Shown: piece by piece, positions 55,101-64,000 of the stretch
Position numbering within the stretch: position 1 is the first letter of the stretch
Layout of the letters: the number at the start of each line of letters is the position of its first letter
Source of the DNA: Apiotrichum sp. Y4204
Lineage: Eukaryota > Basidiomycota > Tremellomycetes > Trichosporonales > Trichosporonaceae
Direction: 5' to 3'
DNA length: 64,000 nt
Assembly: GCA_025531455.1 (NCBI GenBank)
Contig: JAMYHL010000093.1
Span: 62,001-126,000, forward strand
The notes under the pieces: model-generated
Told to the model about the DNA's origin: nothing
The model's input: only the letters and a program-made list of their open reading frames with translations
Databases searched by the model: none
Made by a program: the position numbers and the translations under genes

Positions 55101-58100
55101 CAACTTGAAGTTCGGGCGGGCCAGGTGTGTCGGCCTGAGAGGCAGGAATGGATCCCTTGGACGAACGGGCGGGGTCGAGCTTTTTGAGTACCATGGTAGT
55201 TTGCTCCTTGACTTCCTCCATCTCATCGCGGTGTACTTGCCGAAGTAGAGTGATGTCCGAGGTCCAGCTGCGGATCAAGTCGCTCACCTCACTTAACGCC
55301 GCGAGATGCATGACCGTGTGAATGCGACTGAGGGTCACATTCAGTTCACCTGGGCTGCTCTTCGTTCCCGGCAGCTCGTGGGCTGAGATATCGCACGTCA
55401 TGGAGACCGAGCGCAAACCCTTCGCCGGCTCCGTACTGTGGTACGAGGGCTCATCCGTCATGCGAATCAGAGATAGTCCAACGTGATTAGCCTTGATTGA
55501 CCACTTCAGACCTTCGCCTTCGGCGTTGCCCACGGAGCTCTGGAGATTGAGAGCTTCGAACATGACCGTTGTGGGAACGTCATCTGCGCGGAGTCCGACC
55601 CTGACTCCTGCGAAGCTCGCCTGAATCTTGAATAGAGGCGGGTCGCTTGCGAGCAACTTCGGCGCCGGAATCGGCGAGACCGATTGTGGTTGTCCCTTCT
55701 TGTTGTCGCGGTACTCTCGAACAACCTCGATGATATCGCTAGCAATCTTCTGGTGGAGGAGCAACAGACGGTCGAGCACAGCAGGCTTGATAATTCCGGT
55801 GAACAGGCCGAGGTTGATCATGGCGGAAATGTGAGGACGACCGTCAACCTTACGTTTGGAGCCAGTTGCGCGGATCGAAGGTAGTCTGATAACGCTCGAG
55901 TCTCTCGTTTTGATACGACTGGCAGTTGTGTAGGCTCCAACTGTTTGAGGCTGGACGCGCAGACCGAACGAGATGTTGTCTCCTCCGCCTTGCCGTGTGA
56001 CATACATCTCACCCATCTCCCAAGCAAGCCAGAGGCCCTTGGCGACATGTGCTTGCAGGCGAACCGAGTTGAGACGGAGATCCAAAGTGAGTTGCTGAGA
56101 AGATGTGAGTGCCTCGCTTTCAGACTCGGAGACTGGTGGAGGTGTACGACGGCGTTTTTTCATGACAGCTTTTGCCTGATCAATGGTCGGCTGGTAGTGG
56201 TGGTAATGGTCGTCACGCCAGTCGCGCGCGTAGTCGTAAAACGCCTTCATTTGAGGGAGCGAGTCGAACTGGAACTCGTCGATGCCGAGCAACAGCTGAA
56301 TGTCACCACCCTTTGGTAGAGCACTGTCAAACTGCTTTTCAGCCGTGCATCGAACGCCGCGGATAGCAGTGATGATCAAAGCCCGCTCGGTGCTAGCGTC
56401 TTCTTCAGGAACGTTAGGGCCGGGATCCTCACGCAGAACAGCTTTGAATGCGAGGCAAGTGACAAGAGCATGGTTGTGGGACTTGTTATGCACGACCTTC
56501 GCTGACCGCGTACGTCGACTGCGCTGGACATTTACGTCGCCATGTCCTCCTTTGAGAGAGAGGTCCAGACGAAGGCCACCTGCTGTGAGAGCAATGGCGA
56601 CACTATCCAGATGCACATCAACAATAACGGTAGACGCGTGATCGAGCGTCTGGACGACACGAAGCTCTTGAATCTCCTCGCGGTGCGTATCGATGTGGGT
56701 GAGAATGGCCTGCACGCCTGAGAAGAAGCTGTTACGAATGTCCACAGCAACCTTCTGGACCGTCGCCACGGAGCGGAGTTCAGACTTCGGAACGCCGGCG
56801 ACCCATGAGGTATTCCTTTCAGTCGACAAGGAGGCAGACTCCAGAGCAACCCTGCTCTTCGTGATCGCTCCAGACTCAAGAAGGCGACCGTAGTGGTTGA
56901 TTGACAATGTTTCGACGTTGGCAAATACACGAACGGATTTCGGGGCGTATGCGTTGGGCGTTAGACCGGCAGTCTCGAGATCCTTTCCAAAGGCTTTCTT
57001 AAGGAAGGGTTGAGACACGACCAATTCGTTTGTCATCCCAAGAACTGAATCAAGTTTGGCCAGCTCTCCCACGACAAACTTGGCCATCTCAGGTCGCGAT
57101 GGGCGTGATTCGGGTTGCGTATTTTGGGGCAGACGCATCCATTGACGCAGACGTGCAAGTGTGTACCAGCCAGGATCGCGCCTGATACTGCGTTGGTCGT
57201 CGACATGAAGGCCGTATGCAGCCTCATGAACGAATGCCGGTAGCGGCAGATCGGGCACATGCGCAATCTTCTGGAGAATGTCGTATATCAGGTTCGCCTG
57301 AGCGTGTGGAGAATCATGCTTCGGCAGTTGTGAAAATACCTCCTTCCATCGGCTGACGAGGAACGCGGCGATAGGTACGCCCGGGGTCGCCGCATGGCCA
57401 CTAAGATCGCCTGCCTTCGCTTGGATGTTGATCTGGCTGGGGTCCTTGTGGAACGTAAAGCCGAGGTCGCGAGAGGTAATGTAGGCGAAAGGAATAATAT
57501 GCTCATATCGTGGCTCGATTGGGATCCTCAGGACGTCCATCAGCGAAACGGCCGTCGAAGGTTTCTCATTCCGGCCGGCCTTGACCACCAGCTCGCGCAG
57601 ACTCGCCTGCAAATTGACTGCAGAAGCATCGTGGTCGTCAAAGTTGGGCGCGGGCTGCTGAACAATCCGGGCGTTCGCTCCGAGAAGGGAGACCTTTGCG
57701 AGGGCTTCGGGGTTGCTGAACGAACCCAGAACAAGGCGAATATCCGTGGTAGGCAGTCCGATCTCAAACAGGTTGGAGGAGCGACGAACATTCCGCTTCC
57801 GCACAGCTGCGACATGGTCGGTAAGGAGTTGATCCATTAGGATCCCCGGCGACGGCGTGACCTTCTCAATGCCTCCCACAAGCGCATGTGCTGAAATGAT
57901 TGTTTGCGGGTTCACTTCGACGGTGGTCGATTCCAAAGTGACTTTGAAAATGGAGCCGTTGGTGATGCTGACGGGAACATAGGGCATTTCACGGTCAGCG
58001 TCAGAGTCGACGACTCGGCGGCTTGCGCTAAACAGTCTGTTTGCCCTCTGATGGATCCTCTGGAAGGACTTGAGACGGTCTTCCAGGATTGAGGGTATAT

Positions 58101-61100
58101 CGTGGAAACGGTGGTCCAGGGATGGGTGCGAGCTTTGAGTGGACGCCGACGATGCGGTTGAGACTGAGTCTGATTCGTCCCCAATCGAGTTGTCGTCCGA
58201 CAGGTCTGCAGGTTTGAGTGCAGTAGGTGACCGAGTTCTCCGTGAAAGCCTAGAGAGGGGTACGCTCCGCAACGAATCGTCACTCCATTCAGCGGACGAC
58301 GTTCCCGGGTCATGTCTGCGCGACATGCTGGTGATTTCCGAAACGTTATCATGCCAATGATGCTCACTTGTCTTGGGACTAGGGAGGTATATGTTGTTTA
58401 CATGTCGGCCAAGCCACGGCTTGTCGGAGGCTCCGTAGAGATACGGAACGCGACGCCGCTCGTCTTGTTCCCGAAGAAACTCGTTCTGTTCCTTCGCTTC
58501 CTCTTGCCACCCTTCAGGAATTTTGAAAATGTCGACCGAAACGCCCGTACCGAGTGATCCGACAGGCTCCCAGCCCTTGTGGGGGGAACGGCGATTCAGG
58601 ATGTGTGCCTTGATCGAAGGGATACCGAGACCGAGAACTGATCGACACGCTTGTGAAGCCATTGAGCTGGTGTCAAGGAAGAGGCCTTGAGGTAGTTCAA
58701 GTGCAACACCCGCGCAATCAGCTGAGAGAAGAGCGGTTACATGGCTGACGGAGAGCTTCACAAAAGTCGCGTCAGGCGGGGTGGCTGCGATGTACACGGA
58801 TGTCGGCGCGTTGTCGCGGTCATTAAAGTTGTACCCTATGCTGTCCCCAACGCCTGCAAGGGAGACCTTGAATTCGGGAGAAAGAAAGGCGGATACGCGC
58901 GCAAAGGAGAGTTCCCAGAGACAGAAGTAGGTGGTCGCCTTGGGCTGGGGACCAAATAAGCGGTTCGCCTTGATGAATATACCCTCGACGAACACGACGT
59001 CCTGGGTTCTCGCGAGAGGCGCCGCCATGTCATTGTAGCTGTCTGCAATGTCGGGGCAAGCCACGACGTACGTCGGCGCAGCGTCCACGGTCATATCCAT
59101 CTGGAACTCGTTCGTTTTGAGGTCAAGCTGAAGTTGCTGAACGGGTATGGCAATACCTTGGTCACAGCCGTAGACTTGATCGGACATTAAGACCAGGGAG
59201 TCGACGACATCAAGCGTCAAATGCACTGCAAAAGAATCGGACTGTGAGTTAGTGGAAACCTCCAATCCTACTCACCCTGCCAGGACGGTATTTCTCCATA
59301 ATAGGGTCGCCGACTGAGTCTGGGCTGTGGTCGAACTTCTCGAGGAACTCCTGCATGGTAGAGAACTGCGTAAATCCGCCGAAGTAATTGTCTTTCACAC
59401 AGAAAAGACGGCGAATTGCCCAGCCAAGGGCGATAAAGGCGACATTCTGTGCCTCTATGTGTAGTTTGAGCTTTTCCTGATGGTCCGGGCTTGGCGACGA
59501 GTAGTAGCGATACGACCCCGAAACCCCCACATTCCCTATCTTGCCAACCTCCAGGGGATTCTTGCCAAACGTGCGGTGCGTGTCCCAGCCGGGCAAACTC
59601 ATTTCCACACGGGCATCTTTGGCCTCTATTGTGAAGGGAACAATAGAGAACTCAGGCTTGTAACGCGTCGACGACACAGCAACATACGCGTCAAGGCGTG
59701 GGCCGAGTATATCGCAGAACGCTACAGTCAGCTTCGGAACAGTCGAGTAGCGTACCATTGGCGTCACGAGAGCGGGGGGCGTCAACAATATTAAAATCAT
59801 TAATGAACAAGTGGATGGCGTAACGGATGAGTGATATGCGGAACGAATAGTGTACTGGAACAAAATGGCGGAAGTCGCCAGTGGCCCCGGAACTCCAGTC
59901 GCGGGACAGATCTGAGATAAGAGCTACGTGCTCGCGCAATAATCGAATGTCGGGAGTGTCTAGGGTGAGATCTAGTCCCCAGTTTCGCTGGGCGTTCCAG
60001 ACGAGAGGGTTTGGCATGGTCATTGATAGCTGCGGTCAGAACGGGAGTGTTGATTATAAACTCACTTTACAGGATTTGGCAACAATAAAAGACTGCAGAT
60101 TTACACTTGACGCGATATCCAAGGAGTCAAGATGAAGGACGAGCATGGAGTCGTAACCGTGCTCGCTTGCGACTTGTGACTGAGTGTAGTAGACGGACGA
60201 GTTGGGCCCGACAACAACGTCCAGCCAGCCATATCGACGTTCAGAATCGATCTTTGCGCCCTCAAACATCCAATCCTACGAGATTAGCAGATGCCCGGGA
60301 TTGTCCGTCAAAAACTCACCTTTGACGGCTCGCGTGTTGGGATACGAAGAGTCGTTTTGTCCGTTAAGACAACATTGACAACAAGGTTGGTATGCAGACG
60401 CGTCTCACCGGGTTTGAGCTTGCGGTGCGGTTCGGTGTCAAAGAAGCTCTGGGGTATGAAGGCCTTCTGAAGAGCATCGCGTTGCCTGTCTGCCCACGGT
60501 CCGTAGTTCAGGACACCGCCGTGGATAGCCAGATCGACCGTATACTCCGGTGGAAGATCGACATTGCCGACTTGATCCGCGAGATCAAAGTCTCGCGCTT
60601 CACCGGGTAATGGAACAGGGCCAGGTGAGTCAGAAGCGTAGCAGAGGTCGAGTGCGCGGGTCTTGAGGATTGTAGTGACCTTGGCATATTGCCTGTCTTC
60701 GTTGTGGGTTTGTGATCCAAGTCCCTCATCGTTGATACGGTATCGCGCAAGACCCTTCCATACTCGGTCGGCCGGCATGCCAGACACTGGTGGCTGCGTG
60801 AGGCCAGGGCTGAACAGTGGGGGTAGTCGTTTCGCGAGCCATTGGAATCCAAGCCTCGAGGTAAGCTCTGACGCGGGCTGTTTGGCGGCTTCAGGTTCGT
60901 GCGTAAGAATCTCGTCGTACGCCCGTTTTCCGTGCGCCAGAAGAGGGCCCGAATAGTCGGGGTTGGTGCGCATGAGGACCGTAACATGCTGAAGGCCTAG
61001 ATTCACGGACAGCTTCGAGTAATCGCAATGTGACCGTGGTTCTGACACGTCGACCACTCCGTCCGCACGCTTAAAGTCCGCGATTAGCACCATGGGCGTC

Positions 61101-61921
61101 GCATCACTGCCGAGAATGACCGAACCTGTGATGATCTGAACTTCCATCGGTAATGCCTCCTGGAACCAGCTCACGCAGTCGATCGGCGTTTCGATATCGA
61201 CTTCGTCCGTCTCCGAAGGCGCCTTGGGAGGATACGCTTCTGTCAGTACCTTGTCGAGTAATGCCGCCACCCACAGTGTTCTTCCGCACTTTCACGGGGC
61301 TTGGAAGAGGAAGCTGAATCCTCAGGAGAGAGGTGGGGACGCTTGCGCAGACCATCCGCAGAGGCACTAAGCCTGGATGTGCTCGCGCTCTCTGAAGGAC
61401 TGAGTTTATGCTCCTGAGCATCGGCCTCCCGTTGCTTTTCTTCGCGCTTCTTCATTCGCTCAACGATCGCATCGTATGCCGGCGTGCGGTTGTAGAAGAA
61501 CGCCTCGGCACCCTCGACGGTGAGGCTGATACGACATGGCAGACGTGCTGTGCGTCAGTATGTAGAGCAATCACGCACACAACGCACCTCGCTTGGGGTT
61601 ATTCGAGCCTGTGTCGCCGTCTTGCCGTACGCGCAGCTTCCAGTAGCGGAATGTAATGTTGCCGTGCAGCACCCGACACGAGATATTACTCGAGTGATAC
61701 TCTACATCTCTGAACGCGATACGCCCTGCGAGCGGTGATATTTGCAGCGAGCCGATGGAGATGTAGGCATTGTACCAGCGCCAGGTGACGAGGCGGAGGA
61801 TCCAGGCGACGGTACTCCCCAGCACACGGTTCCAGTAGAAGAGAAAGGCAGCAGTAGCGATGACCACGACGATGAGCTCGCCGAGGAACAGCCAGTTGAC
61901 CGGCGAAAATTGGTTCACCAT
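52129..61921 (-). CDS. CSF1: Csf1 bridge-like lipid-transfer protein (BLTP1/Tweek family)
   Basis: Giant ER-anchored protein of the RBG/VPS13-like superfamily, thought to move lipids in bulk between membranes. Exons are 61921-61588, 61547-61296, 61239-60320, 60275-60066, 60029-59756, 59721-59276 and one 7.1-kb exon 59241-52129, about 3,182 residues, similar to the roughly 3,000 I recall for yeast Csf1. The N-terminus has one membrane anchor (WLFLGELIVVVIATAAFLFY, about 10-30) followed by LRLVTWRWYNAYISIGSLQI, SPLAGRIAFRDVEYHSSN and GNITFRYWKLRVRQ, the hallmark Csf1 start. Later conserved blocks include TRYKPEFSIVPFTIEAKDAR and VAFIALGWAIRRLF, DNYFGGFTQFSTMQEFLEKF. The second exon holds a low-complexity Ser/charged stretch. 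The junction of exons 2 and 3 is the least certain: donors at 61295 or 61289 both keep frame. All later junctions were fixed by frame. Confidence 0.92.
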
Positions 61922-63084
61922 CGTACTGCGCTCCCACTTCTACCGGCAGGCGGAGGTGTGCAGCCAAGCAGTGGCCCAGTGGAATGGAGGGGAGATAAGA
62001 AAGGAGGTGGGGCGGCGTGCGAGTGGTTGTGTGGTAGGTTGAATGGGAGGCACCAGGCAATGTGACGTCTTGGGCGGCGGCGGCGGCGGCGCGTGGATGT
62101 CTCTCTCCTACCAAATCATCGTCTGGGATCTGGAAACCGAGTGGCGCTGGGCAAATGCGTGTTGTGGGAATGCTTGTTGGCGTATGTTTCGAGTTGGATA
62201 ACGAGTGAGCGAGTGTTGTGTTGGCCCAAGGAGAGGTCAACTAGAGTAGGTGAAAGAAAGGACGGAGATGCTCTTCATCTGATCATTCGATCGTTGTGAG
62301 CCATGGGCCGGGAAGGTGCATTTGTTGCACGGCGCAACAACATGCGAGGTCACAGCATGCATAGCAGTTGCACCCACCAGGTGCAATGCATTCTAGCTTT
62401 CCCCATGTGTTGCATCTACACAGATTGCACAGATCAACGCCTGCTCTGCAGATGCAACTGTCCACCTCGAGCTGGCTATCCATGTATGTATACATGTACA
62501 ATCACGGCGACATGCACGTCTTTTATCATCTTCCACCGGTGCTCACAATGTGGTGCGATCCGCAATGAGGAGTGTGTAAGGTTCGTTCCCCTTCTGTGGA
62601 CCCGCGTGATTGTCCTATGCACACGGGTCCCGCTTCTCAGCTTCCGATATCTCAAGACACAAGTCGAGCAGAATGGGCTTCATCCGAACCCCGACGCGTC
62701 CTCACAGGCTCACAGCCCATGCTCGATGCTTTACAACCTGGGTAGCTACGGGCCTCGGACTTAGTCACGATGGCCGCGACCGGCATGCATCTAAGATGGT
62801 CATGACGTCACCTGCCAAGCTGAAGTCCGAGATCGCTAGATCCACCGTCCCCGATGTATGCTTCTTGTCATCCTGCCACAGAAGCGACTCTGATCACGGT
62901 GAGAACAATCTTATGTTACATGTGGCTGGGTATCTTATGTAGGTATGGTATTAATGCTGTCGTAATTGTCCTTGAACCGAAAATGTCCGCCGGCGTCGCG
63001 ATGCAACGACCGACACGTGCCGGGCTCTTGAGCTTAAAGAGCTAAAGAGCTTGAGTTTACGCGTTTCTGCGTCTGCGTGTGTGA
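61922..63084. other. CSF1 promoter region and gene-free spacer
   Basis: No gene is supported. The first 400 bp upstream of the CSF1 ATG are C/T-rich on the minus strand, as in a leader. The section 62310-62560 has many ttgca/tgcaa words (gttgcac, ggtgcaatgcat). ORFs here are short and frame-overlapping. Confidence 0.45.
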
Positions 63085-63854
63085 TTACAACGCGACAATA
63101 GTGGTAAGTGCAGGACTGGAGGCCGGAGGGGCGGGTGTGCACGAGTCAGGGGCTGGTGTAGCCGATGGCGACGGCGACGCTGACGACGTGGCCGAAGCCG
63201 ACTGCGAGGCTGAGGTCGACACGGGCTCGGGGGTGATGCCGTTGACGTAGAAGACCTGGCTGATGTCGTCCGAGCAAGGGGCGAGAGAAACCTTTGCCGA
63301 GTCGGGGTTCAGGAGGGCGAGGGTCTTGGGGTCCTGCCTAATGTCGCCTGTAACTGCGAGACAGCGGTCCGTGTCTGCGAGCTGGATGCGTGCGCCGCTA
63401 ATCTTCCACGGACGGCTGTCCTCGTCGCATTTGGACACCTTGACGCCTGTGAGGTCGTCGTTGGGCACCATGCAGAACTCGTTTGAGCGCGCCTGCATGA
63501 GCCGGAGCTTGGAGGTGCCCTCCTCGAGTTCCCAGCGCCCACCCCACTTTTCGCTTGAGACGCATGCCCCGCTGCATGTCAGTTTACGCACAAGAAGAAC
63601 GGATGATCACGACAGAAAACTCACACATAGACGGGGTTGCCCTCCTTGACCTCCTGGTCGCTGACGACACAGGGGCGGACTCGAGGGGTAGCTCCCTGGT
63701 CCGGGTTGATCAAGGTGCCGCACCCAGAGTCGATGTACCTGCCGTCGGGGGTGTAGTCCGACTTGCACTTGGCAGGTGCGCGGGGCGCGAGAGGCGCGAG
63801 AGGCGCGGCAGAGACGAGCGCGAGCGTCGCGAGGGTGAAGGTGGTGAAGAGCAT
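63085..63854 (-). CDS. Secreted lectin-like (possible beta-trefoil) protein with Ser/Ala tail
   Basis: Probable extracellular or cell-surface protein. Two exons, 63854-63625 and 63571-63085, give 238 residues. A signal peptide is clear (MLFTTFTLATLALVSAAP). Cysteines and spaced Trp/Tyr blocks follow: CKSDYTPDGRYIDSGCGTL, CVVSDQEVKEGNPVYVGACV, WGGRWELEEGTSKLRLMQAR, EFCMVPND..KVSKCDEDSR, then ARIQLADTDRCLAVTGD and KVSLAPCSDD. Repeated units each ending in a Cys-containing strand suggest a ricin-B-like trefoil, but the QxW signature is weak, so the fold is inferred. The tail from about 195 is Ser/Ala/Pro-rich (SASQSASATSSASPSPSA), an O-mannosylation-type stalk, ending in a short hydrophobic SPALTTIVAL that could be a GPI-type signal or the end of a truncated reading; a missing exon cannot be excluded. 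Confidence 0.75.
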
Positions 63855-64000
63855 TATGATATTATGGAGAGGTGATCAAGGTATATGGCCTAGGGCAGAA
63901 GAGATGAGAGACAATATAGATAGATGGAACGGAGTCGTGATCTCGTGAAGATGATGCAGCTCAAGATGGGATTGTCGATCCCCTTCTTATATGTGTCTCC
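63855..64000. other. Promoter of the right-most secreted protein gene
   Basis: Only 146 bp remain before the window edge. No feature is supported. Confidence 0.5.

Overview
The window is nuclear DNA of a GC-rich, intron-dense fungus. Short spliceosomal introns (mostly 34-60 nt, GTRNGT...YAG), C/G-ending codons, and the sequence style of Csf1, Tim54, Med14 and the Gbp2-like RRM protein suggest a basidiomycete yeast, probably Tremellomycetes and perhaps Trichosporonales. The genus is an inference. No bacterial, viral, plasmid or CRISPR features were seen, and no intact transposon.

Left part (1-31 kb) is compact and mostly housekeeping. In order: SLC1-type lysophosphatidate acyltransferase (+), AP-1 beta-adaptin (+), a two-RRM Gbp2/Hrb1-like protein (+), FAD synthase FAD1 (-), Mediator MED14 (+), LSM7 (-), SRP68 (+), an EST1/SMG7-like protein (+), TIM54 (-), a DUF262 (GmrSD-N type) protein (-) and a double DUF2408 protein (-). 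FAD1/MED14 and LSM7/SRP68 are divergent pairs; MED14/LSM7 and EST1-like/TIM54 are convergent pairs.

Middle part (31-48 kb) is gene-poor. It holds a 14-3-3 gene with a long C/T-rich leader (+), a small UPF0538 (C2orf76-like) gene (+), a HABP4/PAI-RBP1-type protein (-), an amino-acid permease with a minisatellite inside an intron (-), and an intron-containing tRNA-Glu(CTC) (+). The long spacers contain simple repeats, GTCC-rich blocks and a 45-bp-arm foldback element.

Right part (48-64 kb) has a doubtful short gene, two small secreted lectin-like (beta-trefoil-type) proteins, an orphan Cys-motif/coiled-coil protein, and the 9.8-kb gene for the bridge-like lipid-transfer protein CSF1 (about 3,182 residues), all on the minus strand.

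There is no single pathway or operon. Themes recur: lipid and membrane traffic (SLC1, AP-1, CSF1), protein targeting (SRP68, TIM54) and RNA biology (RRM protein, LSM7, EST1/SMG7-like, HABP4-like). The least explained items are the eukaryotic DUF262 gene, the orphan gene at 51.1-51.7 kb whose 3' flank resembles that of CSF1, the foldback at 44.9 kb and the intronic minisatellite at 45.7 kb. Exon coordinates were worked out by hand from reading frames, splice motifs and recalled family conservation, without transcript data.
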